DNA of 26,451 bases from CAYQVO01 sp964421085 (GTDB lineage Bacteria > Bdellovibrionota_C > UBA2361 > CAYQVO01), in contig CAYQVO010000048.1 in the NCBI GenBank assembly GCA_964421085.1, positions 1 to 26,451 of the forward strand, read 5' to 3'. Under the pieces are notes generated by a model. It was not told the origin of the DNA and did not search any database. It saw only the letters and a program-made list of their open reading frames with translations. Positions 1-7,586 of this stretch are shown one piece after another. The position numbers were made by a program, and so were the translations under genes. Numbering within the stretch: position 1 is the stretch's first letter; every line of letters begins with the position of its first letter.

Positions 1-209
1 ACAGAATTCATTCGACGCCGGGTTGTTTCAGCCCCGCTGAGTATGAAAGATTAATGACCGGCCAACCGCAGACCCGTGTCCACTAAATCGGGGGAAGATC
101 ACTTTTCCGCTCGAACGAGTTCTTTAGGAAGGAACTCCCTGTATTCACCCGCCCTTTTCCCTCGATTGCACGAACTTAATCAGTTGTATTTTTGGGCAGG
201 AACGCGGGT

Positions 210-1055
210 TTAAAGCTGCGGACAATACGTCGAAAGCGCGCCCTTGCAGTCCGATGTAAAGCAGGCGTGTGTCGTACCGCCCCATGAAACATAAGGACCC
301 CAGGGAACCATTGCGTTGTACCATTTTGCGGACAGGAACGAGCATAAGGCGCGCTGTCCGGCTGCCTTACTTGAATATGGTCCGGCAAGCGGACTGAACT
401 GCACAGCCGTAGTGCAATCTCTTCCACATCCCGGGACGCTGCATTTCTTTATACCTGTGAGGTCGGAGGGCCTGGCAATGAAAATATTCCCGCCACAGTT
501 TCCCGCGCTGTAGATTGAATAAACCGCGTTCGGAGTCGGTGTAGGAGCAGGCCCAACACATGCTTTCGCTGCGCTGAGCGCATAAGGCCTATCCGAAATG
601 AAAGCGCCGCTGGTGCAGGGAGGGAGAGGCTTTTTGCATTTTTTGTCTTTACATTTTACCGTAAAGGCACACTGCATCACTACTCTGCCAGAGTGGTCTT
701 TCTCGGAAAGTACAGCATTGAACCGATATCGCGATCTTGCTTTGGCATATAGTAAGCCGACCGGCGACTGAAAAGTTGCAGCAAGAATCTCATCATCTCG
801 CAAATAAAAAACTCCAAGATTGACCTTCCCCGCGAATTTGACAAGGCCGGTTCTATGCTTCTTATGCCTTATGTAAATACTCCCTCTAACCCAGTAATGA
901 TCGTTCCCACGCAGTCCTATAGTCATCTTGAGCACTCGAAGTTTACCGTCACTGCCCTTTCCTACTCCCGTGTATTTTCCCTGCCAGGCCCAGCCGGCAG
1001 AGGGGATGAACGATAGGACCAAAAGAGAAAGAAGGATCACCGATAAATGCCGCAT
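210..1055 (-). CDS. Secreted cysteine-rich two-module protein, function unknown
   Basis: I do not recognise the family. The start is set at 1055 because GGAG lies 6 bases upstream and a Sec-type signal peptide follows directly (hydrophobic LSVILLSLLVLS core, likely cleavage after SAGWA). Upstream in-frame starts at 1067 and 1118 have poorer ribosome sites and would bury the signal. The mature protein (281 aa with signal) has two parts. The first is a beta-rich, basic segment beginning WQGKYTG. A cysteine-dense stretch (CKDKKCKKPLPPC) leads to a proline/threonine linker (PAPTPTPN). The second is a C-terminal module of about 100 residues with many cysteines, suggesting disulfides. It stands alone on the minus strand. 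Export to the periplasm or outside is inferred from the signal; no enzymatic motif is visible. Confidence 0.7.
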   Translation of the reverse strand: MRHLSVILLSLLVLSFIPSAGWAWQGKYTGVGKGSDGKLRVLKMTIGLRGNDHYWVRGSIYIRHKKHRTGLVKFAGKVNLGVFYLRDDEILAATFQSPVGLLYAKARSRYRFNAVLSEKDHSGRVVMQCAFTVKCKDKKCKKPLPPCTSGAFISDRPYALSAAKACVGPAPTPTPNAVYSIYSAGNCGGNIFIARPSDLTGIKKCSVPGCGRDCTTAVQFSPLAGPYSSKAAGQRALCSFLSAKWYNAMVPWGPYVSWGGTTHACFTSDCKGALSTYCPQL

Positions 1056-1110
1056 AAGAATCTCCATTGCAGAAGGAACGCGTCTGCAGATTATACATTG
1101 ATTAAACCGG

Positions 1111-1492
1111 TCACTCACGCTGATTTCTTCCGGGGATTGATTTAAATACTCCCAGCATGCAATTAGAGAACATTTTCCCTATGCGCGCGATAAGCGGATG
1201 AAAGCGGGCAAAAAAAGACAGGAAGATCGATTGTTTCCGGGCGATCAGGGGAGTTATGGGAATGCCTGCCGACTGAAGTTCGAGCACTGCAGCCGGAACA
1301 CCTTCTGCTGTAGAGAGAGTCTCTTTGATACTCTCCCATGCCGCCCTGAACAGGACATCATTTAACGTCCGGTCATATTTTAGAAAGACCCGAAGGGAAC
1401 GCATCGAGTTCGTTCGTGCGTTTCGCATCGCTAAAAAAAACAACAGTGGAGGGTGGAACTGCAAAAACTCCTTCACTGACAATTGTCCGGAT
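1111..1492 (-). pseudogene. Broken minus-strand coding remnant, family not recognised
   Basis: Two coding-like stretches follow each other in different minus-strand frames. The upstream one (from 1492) reads through TIVSEGVFAVPPSTVVFF and ends SGLSK. The downstream one reads YDRTLNDVLFRAAWESIKE, then an AGIPITPLIARK segment, to a stop at 1111. Removing one base from the T4 run at 1378-1381 (A4 on the coding strand) joins them smoothly. No start codon with a ribosome site is evident, so the 5' end is probably lost. I see no catalytic motif. The downstream frame also stays open up to 1641, but its upstream part looks non-coding. Chance open frame is a real alternative. Confidence 0.3.
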
Positions 1493-1640
1493 TTAGAAAA
1501 GCTTGGCAGGCTTGCTGCTCTCTGCGTAATATTCCTTCCTATCACGCACTTTTTTCTGAACCAGTTTCCTCTCAACCGCAGATAAGGAAAGGTTCCCCGA
1601 CATGCAAATGTTCGCCAGTTGGAATAAGGATGCACCGCCA

Positions 1641-2561
1641 ATGAAACTGATTGTTCTTACTGCCGTTTTCCTGATAATTTCACTGCCCTCTATCGGCCGT
1701 TCTGATTTGCCTCGATCCATGTTCCACGGTTTCCCGGTTTTCCCATCGTCCAGAGTTCCTGACGGAAAAGAGCTCGTCTCCGAGAGGCTGGATCTGCCGC
1801 TTCCTTCGCTTGAAGCGCTCAACCGAAACCTGGACCAAAGGAGGGAAGTGCCGGTGTCTGATTGGCTTAAGCTTCATGAGGATGTTTATGCGGAAATGGC
1901 GAGAGCGAACGCATTCTTCCCCCAGAAAGCAAAAAATTACGGGTGGGTACTGACAATCGATGATGAGTATTCCGATGGCGGAAGCAAGGTGTACGTCTTC
2001 GCACGTCTCGATAAATCACGGGAGAAGATTCAATATGTATCGGTGAGCATAATGTCATCAATGCGTACCCTGTTCCCAGCCAGTGATGCCGGCGGGGTGC
2101 GCACAGGGAGATACGAAGATGATTGGGGAACGGTCATTTACGGGTACGAAGAAATTCCATCCATTCCTGCATATCGAGAGTTCCCATTGAACGATAGTAC
2201 AGGCGCCATGCCGGCAGTAGAGGACAAGGGGGATGGAGAGGTTGTGATTGAATATCCTACGTCAAAAAAACCAAGAGGTTTCTACGGCAAGCTCGCCCCT
2301 GATGGTATCGCCCCCTGTATTTACGGGTGGGAACCTTTGTATGACCACTCGGATCCGCCTGATCCATTGTACATGGACACTGACTCCGAGTATTTATTCA
2401 AGCGCGACTACGAGGTGGCGAGATTTCGCCAGGGGAAAATGACGACCAGGATCACCTTTTTAACGGGCACAATGGCTGAGAGTATATTCCGGAAATATGG
2501 CGATGCTGCCCGACCAAAACCCGGCGAAGTGGTGGATTGTACTTTCAAGAAAAGACCCTGA
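1641..2561 (+). CDS. Secreted hypothetical protein
   Basis: No family is recognised. The start at 1641 is preferred over the upstream in-frame ATG at 1602 because it opens directly into a Sec-type signal peptide (MKLIVLTAVFLIISLPSIG). An AAGGA sequence lies about 11 bases upstream, a rather long spacing. The 306-residue product is mainly hydrophilic after the signal, rich in Asp, Glu, Pro and Tyr. It has a segment with WVLTIDDEYSDGGSKVYVF and a C-terminal region ending VVDCTFKKRP. There are no transmembrane helices beyond the signal and only two cysteines late in the protein. Periplasmic or extracellular location is inferred. It diverges from the minus-strand secreted protein at 210-1055, with the broken remnant between them. 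Confidence 0.65.
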   Translation: MKLIVLTAVFLIISLPSIGRSDLPRSMFHGFPVFPSSRVPDGKELVSERLDLPLPSLEALNRNLDQRREVPVSDWLKLHEDVYAEMARANAFFPQKAKNYGWVLTIDDEYSDGGSKVYVFARLDKSREKIQYVSVSIMSSMRTLFPASDAGGVRTGRYEDDWGTVIYGYEEIPSIPAYREFPLNDSTGAMPAVEDKGDGEVVIEYPTSKKPRGFYGKLAPDGIAPCIYGWEPLYDHSDPPDPLYMDTDSEYLFKRDYEVARFRQGKMTTRITFLTGTMAESIFRKYGDAARPKPGEVVDCTFKKRP

Positions 2562-2596
2562 TCCCGTCTCAAGGTAAGAGTAACGCTTTCTGCCTG

Positions 2597-2978
2597 TCAT
2601 TCGAATTTCTCGTAGACCCACAACCCCGCCTCGGGGTTTCGAAACTTTCCGCGATAAATGCAACGCAAGGTGGTATTTGTCCTCTCCCGCTTCCTTTTAC
2701 CCACAAATTTCATTCGAGATCCCCAATGAGACACCTGTAACCACGTCACTCCGTCGTGTTGACCCGCGCCATATGACCATATTACCCGGCGGAGGATCAT
2801 TTACCCGGGCAAGGTAACCGCCAGGCCTTGCGACCTGCGATGTGTAATCAGTCAACGATAAAGTCATTGTAATCTTGCCGCCTCTTTTCTCCGCGGGCTG
2901 AAAGAGCACGGCAATTTCACTGCAAGTGAAGGCACATGATGCTTTTGCACCTGGGATTTTTCTGTTAAGCATCGTCAT
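2597..2978 (-). pseudogene. Small frameshifted gene, function unknown
   Basis: The minus-strand frame opening at 2978 (MTMLNRKIPG...) reads KITMTLSLTDYTSQVA and then NDPPPGNMVIW. An adjacent frame continues SYGAGQHDGVTWLQVSHWG and ends GLWVYEKFE at 2597. The second part, rich in Trp and Gly, looks like real protein, while the continuation of the first frame does not. Removing one base near 2780, for example from the GGG of CCGGGTAAT, fuses them into about 126 residues. The start overlaps the stop of the preceding small frame (2965), as in an operon. One arm of the inverted repeat (2672-2706) lies inside it and encodes VGKRKRER. No family is recognised. Confidence 0.3.
2672..2706 (+). repeat. 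Left arm of a 35-bp imperfect inverted repeat
   Basis: The arm begins GGTATTTGTCCTCTCCCG and ends TTTTACCCACAA. Its reverse complement recurs at 3249-3283 with four mismatches in 35 positions. The arms face each other around 542 bp, a geometry that fits terminal inverted repeats of a small mobile element. No convincing target duplication is visible outside the arms, and no transposase lies between them. Confidence 0.6.
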
Positions 2979-3160
2979 CCAGAATATCCTCCAGCTGATG
3001 ATGCAGAATATGGCGATGAGATTGACAAGTCGTTCGGCAGTTCGTGTGGATCTTTTCCTTTGCCTCGGGCGTGAGCCCCATGCCGAGCGTCAGCAAATTC
3101 GCTCCCTTCCAGTTCTTCAAAAATAACCGGCTTCTTTTCGCCTTTAACCTTTCTTGCCAT
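2965..3160 (-). pseudogene. Frameshifted small protein gene, function unknown
   Basis: An ATG at 3160 opens MARKVKGEKKPVI. Removing one base from the T5 run on the coding strand (A5 at 3119-3123 on plus) switches to a frame reading LKNWKGANLLTLGMGLTPEA, then a His/Cys-containing segment, and ending LEDILDDDA at 2965. The result would be a 64-residue basic-then-acidic small protein. Without the shift the first frame runs through low-quality sequence and ends near 2975. Its stop overlaps the ATG of the next minus-strand frame at 2978. The family is unknown and the repaired reading is an inference. Confidence 0.3.
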
Positions 3161-3615
3161 CTAAACCCGAACCTTAAATATTACCCAAGTCAGCGTCTCA
3201 CATGCACCTTGTTCTTCGGCAAAATCATTTATCCGCGTTTTCACCTGCTTGTGGGTAAAAGAAAGCGGGAGAGGATGGATACCGAATTACCTCATATCAT
3301 TCCATGAATCGCCAAGGCATCGGGCAAACTGAAACTTCCGCTCCCGCCTTTCCGCATGAACAGCAGGAGTAAAACTCGCACTTGGAAACTGTATTTCTCA
3401 GCTGCCTGTGCGGCAGTGAACATAGAGCCGCGTGGCCGGCTATAGTCCTGATGGCAATATTCTGAGCGCGGTCAGCGATCAGGCTCATCCGGATTTTTCC
3501 TATGTCTCACCAGGAAATTTTCCTGATTTCCGGGCTTCGCATCGTTTCTCCTGACACGACCACGGTTCCAAAACAGATCCGGAAATAAGTATTAGTTTTC
3601 GCCCGGCTTCCGGAT
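3161..3615. other. Gene-poor stretch without a supported gene
   Basis: I see no supported gene here. It holds the right arm of the inverted repeat (3249-3283). A weak minus-strand open frame lies at about 3292-3423; it reads MFTAAQAAEKYSFQVR and then a hydrophobic LLLLF segment, with no ribosome site. Another minus-strand frame covers 3297-3488 in a different register. Either could be a fragment of decayed sequence. No promoter or terminator stands out. Confidence 0.4.
3249..3283 (-). repeat. Right arm of a 35-bp imperfect inverted repeat
   Basis: Read on the minus strand it begins GGTATCCATCCTCTCCCG and ends TTTTACCCACAA, pairing with 2672-2706 in inverted orientation. The two arms bound a 612-bp segment. 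Similarity stops abruptly at both ends of the arm, as expected for a discrete repeat rather than a duplicated gene. Confidence 0.6.
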
Positions 3616-5026
3616 ATGGCAAGAACAGTGAATGATATTCCTTTAGATCCTGCTCCTGTTCCCGGAATTCGATCGTCCGTCCTTTCGCTGCTGCAGGCTC
3701 CGGACCAGCACGATTACGCAATCCGGAGAATAAATTCTGTTCTCTCAGAGGCGACCGGGGAAAAAAAGAGTCTCTGGATTCTGTGTCACACTGACTGCAT
3801 ATGAGATAGATGCTGACGGAACAAGGGGTGTAAATGGTTTTTCCGTTCAGAGGCTCAGCGAGGAAGATTTCGAGACTCTTCGGAAGAATGAAGATGATCT
3901 GGCGAAGACGCTGCTGGAAATCAGCAGACTGAAAGATCCAGGTCCTGTGACGTTTGAATATGATGAGGGCACGAGATCAATCAGTGTAAACACTACCTCT
4001 CGCGATCCTTTAAAGAGCACGGCCTTTCCTGCTTTTGATAAAGAAAGCGCGCGCGCCGAACTTGCAGGTAATGCGGCCGGGGGAAGAACGATTTCAACCA
4101 ACGGGAAGATTTACTACCTTCGCGGCGGAACGGCGGGGGAAAAGACTCCTGTTGTCGATCTTATCGTCGATCACAATCAGACTCTTGATACCATAGATAA
4201 AGCGCTTAAGCAGGGCATTATCAGAGACAAGTTCGTATTTGTCCATGTAGATTCTCATTCTGACATATACCTCAATGCCAGAGAAAAGGAGACTGTAGCG
4301 GACTATGTGAACAGTTTATTTAATCTCACTCCCTGCCCGGTCAGGGAAGCTTACTGGGTTGTTCCGGATAGTCGCTGTCCAGTGGCCACGCAACTGGACC
4401 GCGGGGATGGCGTCGGGCCGTTGATGCTGGACAAGGAACCGCCATATGATGTGACGGTTGAAGGTGGTGCTGTTGTCCATATCGTCAGGGAAGATCAGCT
4501 GCCTGATTTTCGAGGGCAGAAGGACATTGTGCTGGACATAGACGAGGACTACTTTTCTTCAGGCATCTCGAATCCCGATAGACGCGAACTTGATCGACGG
4601 CTGAGAGCGTTTGGAGTCGCACTGGAGAGCAGGAATTTGAACCCGGATCTGGTCGTGGTCTGCAAGTCTCCTGTTTACACAGGCTCTGAAGACATGAGGC
4701 AGATTGAAGAGTATCTCTGCCCATCTTCTGCGGATTATATCAGAAATACCACAGGGAATTACCAGCACGGAAAGCTTCGCAGAGTTGACACCGCGCTCTT
4801 CGATATTTTACGGAAACTTGATTCACCGGATCTTAATGACGCAGAGTGGCAGATTGTATCCGGCATGCTCGAGCGTGAAGGATACCTGGACATAAAGGAC
4901 TTGTATGATGGATTCAGGAGTCACCACTTATCATGTGCTGAATTCAAGAATCAGCTGGAGAAAAAAATTCAGCAGATCGAAGACCGGAGCGAAACTGATT
5001 CGTGGGGAAGCCGGGAAGGGGTTTGA
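3616..5026 (+). CDS. UPF0489-family (arginase-fold-like) protein, frame broken at an A7 run
   Basis: The C-terminal three quarters match the UPF0489 pattern related to the arginase/ureohydrolase fold. DLIVDHNQTLDTI is followed by FVHVDSHSDIYL (4238-4270), an Asp/His metal-site type motif, and then VLDIDEDYFSSG (about 4528-4563). Substrate and reaction are unknown for the family. As sequenced, an unbroken frame starts only at a GTG (3947), yet coding-like sequence (YEIDADGTRGVNGF) extends upstream in that frame to a stop at 3731. A second frame from ATG 3616 (MARTVNDIPLDPAPVPG) runs into it. Removing one A from the A7 run at 3761-3767 joins both into 469 residues. No Shine-Dalgarno precedes 3616. 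There is no signal peptide. It may be a pseudogene or carry a sequencing indel. Confidence 0.6.
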
Positions 5027-5346
5027 ATCATCCAGCCAGGAGCCTCGGCCCGGAACAATCTTCAACACCCGGTTCCGGCTCAGGCAGAAGTGCAGCGGAG
5101 AGTTCGAGCTGCGCTGGTGCCGCGTCCGGAAAACACACCTCTCCATCGTTTCATTGCGTCAGCATCACCCGGTCTGCGCATGTGTTTACGTTATACAGGA
5201 TCGGTACATCCTCTGGCTGCAACTTGCTTCGTGAGCGGCATACGAACTATTGTTGCTTCCAACCCTTCTGACTTTGAAGTCTACGGCTGCTTCAATTTGG
5301 AGGAGCCCGGCGATTCAGTTTAGAGGCGGATTGCATGAATCCGATC
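5027..5346. other. Intergenic stretch between two convergent genes
   Basis: This 320-bp gap lies between the convergent UPF0489 and glucosaminidase-like genes. Plus-strand open frames run through it but have Ser/Gly/Arg-biased composition, no ribosome site and no recognisable motif. I see no strong terminator hairpin, tRNA or repeat. Confidence 0.4.
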
Positions 5347-6312
5347 TCACGCAACAGCCATCGTCCGCCGGACAACCTGAAGGGCGCTGCGGAAGTCGCA
5401 TGTCGCGTAAGCCTCCCCCCTGGGCGGACAGTAGTACCGCCCCTCGAACTGCCGAAAGCGCGAGTCGATGAGATCCTGGGCGGTTGCATATTTCGACCAG
5501 TAGCCGCACCGTTCCATGTTTCTGATAAATGCTCTGTTTCCCGCCTCATAGGTCGGGAAGGATGAATTATTTCCGGCGTCGTCATTACCGAAATTGCACA
5601 TGTTCTTCGTGGTGGCGCCGCGGCCGAGAGCGCCCATATGGCTCTCTATGGCCCCGACTGCAAGAATAATCTCGACTGGGAAACCCGTCTCCCGGCACGG
5701 CCTCAGGATGTCCCGGGCTTTCATTTTGGGAGGCAACTGCCGTCCCGGGGGAAGCTGGGAGGCCGCCTGCCCATAGTAGTGATCAATGACCGCTTGAACC
5801 TCCTTTTCGCTCGGATATTGATAGGGCGCCGCCGTGGGGACCGAGCTTCGGCCGATGGCGGCCGAGGCCGCCGCCGCCACCTGTCCGGATCTGTGGCGCT
5901 GCGCTTCAAGTTCCTGACGTGTAAGCGAACGTCCATACGCCCCCGCGGATGTTGCTCCTGTCTGCTTGCTCAGGGCGGAAACTGTATCAATATGGTGAAG
6001 GGCGGAGGGCCTTGCGCCGAGCAATGCTTTACGCACGACTGCACATCGAGCCCGGATCCGCCTGGCTTCCTTCTGAAGCCTCTCGGTCTGCTTTGCGGAA
6101 TAATTCCGGGTGGCAAGCGCCCGTTCGATCTCTCCTATTCGCGTTGTGCGGCCGACATATTCTCTGATAAGGCGCGCGTCTCTGCTGCTTCCAAGCCCGC
6201 GAAGGACGTCCCGGAGCTGGGGAGCCTGAGCCGGCCGCGAGGGCGACCGTCCCTGCACGCTTGTGGAATCCGGCTGCTGCCGTGACGAAGATGCGCTTCT
6301 GAATACATCCAT
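5347..6312 (-). CDS. Glucosaminidase-like (GH73-type) domain protein with disordered N-terminus
   Basis: The start at 6312 (MDVFRSASSS) has GAGG 6 bases upstream; the TTG four codons earlier overlaps that site. The 321-residue protein has no signal peptide. Residues 1-45 are Ser/Pro/Gln-rich and probably disordered. Residues about 50-105 form a basic helical region. The C-terminal domain (about 195-321) resembles bacterial glucosaminidases: IILAVGAIESHMGALG places a candidate catalytic Glu near residue 223, followed by NMCNFGNDDAGNNSSF and YEAGNRAFIRNM. Such domains cleave the glycan strand of peptidoglycan, so the lack of an export signal is odd. It lies 56 bp downstream of a gene with a similar C-terminal domain, likely in one transcript. 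A lytic-transglycosylase-like fold is the main alternative. Confidence 0.7.
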   Translation of the reverse strand: MDVFRSASSSRQQPDSTSVQGRSPSRPAQAPQLRDVLRGLGSSRDARLIREYVGRTTRIGEIERALATRNYSAKQTERLQKEARRIRARCAVVRKALLGARPSALHHIDTVSALSKQTGATSAGAYGRSLTRQELEAQRHRSGQVAAAASAAIGRSSVPTAAPYQYPSEKEVQAVIDHYYGQAASQLPPGRQLPPKMKARDILRPCRETGFPVEIILAVGAIESHMGALGRGATTKNMCNFGNDDAGNNSSFPTYEAGNRAFIRNMERCGYWSKYATAQDLIDSRFRQFEGRYYCPPRGEAYATCDFRSALQVVRRTMAVA

Positions 6313-6368
6313 ACTGAACCTCAATGAAAAAACCTGCGATTACTTCAACCTCACCTGGCGAGCTCTCT

Positions 6369-7331
6369 CTATCCCTGAAGGGCGGCCTGAATCCGCCGGC
6401 CCATAGCCGAAACATTTCGGGTGTAGGCTGAGCTCGTTGCATATCTTGCACCGTCCCGCACTCGGCAGAAGTCTCTCTGGACACACTCCTCGAGAGTGTT
6501 CCCGTAGGATCTGCGCATAAGGCGGCAATAGGTCTTCATACCTGAAATCCAGCTCGATTCGTACTGGGCTGAGCCGTCGTCGGTATTTCCGACGTTGAAG
6601 ATATTGTGCGTTCTGACCGCGCGTCCGGCTGTGCCAATGTTGCTCTCGCAGATGGCCTGCGCAAGTGCAAGCGCCGGCTCAATATCATGCTCCTGACAGA
6701 CTTCGAGGAATTCCCGGGCGCTTATCGGGGAGCGGCCGTTCGAATATCGGGACATAAGCCTCTCGAATGCGGCAAACTTTTCAGGATCTTGAAGCACTTC
6801 TGCTGCTGAAATTCCTGGACCAATCGGACCTGCAGCGAGGTATCGCTCATCTTCGGCCCGCTCGTTTTGATACTCCTTCAGCCGCTCGTCAGTGACGCTG
6901 TGGAAACTCAGCCAGTAATCATAGTCGGAACTCCCCTGGTTTCGTTTTCGGAATTCCTCGAGGGTAAGATATTCAAGTGAACGATCACCCCCGTTTTTCA
7001 GTCCAACCATGGTTCGAGCGAGATCAGCGAGCTTCTTTGCCTGTTCAATCATGCGAAGAAGAGACGCTTCGTTTCCCTGCTTGAAGTATGCGTCCGGGTT
7101 CTTCGCGGCGGCGTAAAGGAAGGTTATGAGGCGATTACGTTCAGGATCTCTCCGGAGATGGTTAATCGCCATCCGTCCCTCGAATCCCGTTTCGTCATTA
7201 AGGACAGCGTCACAGAATTGAGCGACCAGATTCCTTATACGCCGAGTCTTTTCTATGGCCGCAGTGTCGCCTGGTAATACCTCACGATTTTCCGTGGTCG
7301 CAACCGCGGAGGCAGTTACTCTTTCAGTCAT
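6369..7331 (-). CDS. Second glucosaminidase-like domain protein with a different N-terminus
   Basis: This 320-residue protein starts MTERVTASAV with an AAAGG about 10 bases upstream. It has no signal peptide. Residues about 25-200 are helical and charged with no recognised domain. Residues about 203-320 resemble the C-terminal domain of the neighbouring 5347-6312 product. FLEVCQEHDIEPALALAQAICES gives a candidate catalytic Glu at 229, followed by NIFNVGNTDDGSAQYESSW. Four cysteines lie in the last 120 residues. The pair looks like an old tandem duplication in which only the hydrolase end was kept, or two proteins that took up the same domain. Peptidoglycan hydrolysis is inferred from the fold only. 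Secretion, if any, would need a route other than Sec. Confidence 0.68.
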   Translation of the reverse strand: MTERVTASAVATTENREVLPGDTAAIEKTRRIRNLVAQFCDAVLNDETGFEGRMAINHLRRDPERNRLITFLYAAAKNPDAYFKQGNEASLLRMIEQAKKLADLARTMVGLKNGGDRSLEYLTLEEFRKRNQGSSDYDYWLSFHSVTDERLKEYQNERAEDERYLAAGPIGPGISAAEVLQDPEKFAAFERLMSRYSNGRSPISAREFLEVCQEHDIEPALALAQAICESNIGTAGRAVRTHNIFNVGNTDDGSAQYESSWISGMKTYCRLMRRSYGNTLEECVQRDFCRVRDGARYATSSAYTRNVSAMGRRIQAALQG

Positions 7332-7546
7332 GGGACAAAGCCTTTAAAAGTTCATTCACTAGATATTATGAGCGATCGAAAGTGGAGATAGCATAAAAGC
7401 GGATTTTTTTCTGGTGTCGCGGCGCTGACGGGATCGAGAGGGAGAGGGTGGTCTTCCGGAGTATAAGTATTTGAATTGACGCCCTGAAACCCTCGATTAC
7501 TGCGGTGTCAGATTCAGGGAAATAAACGACAGCAACGTTCAAATGG

Positions 7547-7582
7547 AAAGCCGAGGGGTAAGAGACAGCTACTCCCGGCTTT
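7547..7582 (-). terminator. Hairpin just after the receiver/kinase gene
   Basis: AAAGCCGAGGGGTA (7547-7560) pairs with TACTCCCGGCTTT (7570-7582) with one bulge and one mismatch, leaving a 9-base loop. It begins 5 bases after the stop of the minus-strand gene ending at 7587. On that strand the 3' arm ends in CTTT and is followed by CCATTT, so the U-tract is short. A moderately convincing terminator. Confidence 0.45.
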
Positions 7583-7586
7583 GTGC

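Noticed and set aside
77..105. TGTCCACTAAATCGGGGGAAGATCAC, resembling an IS terminal sequence
   Set aside because: It looks like ends I associate with integrase-core IS elements, but no matching second end or transposase is within reach, so it cannot be supported.
117..137. GAGTTC/GAACTC hairpin downstream of the first gene
   Set aside because: Six-base stem with a 9-base loop and no T-run on the minus strand; 73 bp past the stop and too weak for a terminator.
3760..3769. A-AAA-AAG as a programmed -1 frameshift site, as in dnaX
   Set aside because: The heptamer is in the right phase, but a -1 shift runs into a stop after eight codons; the downstream coding frame needs the opposite change.
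5638..6285. 215-residue plus-strand open frame
   Set aside because: It is antisense to the glucosaminidase-like gene, has Arg/Gly/Pro-biased composition and no motif; a shadow of the real frame.
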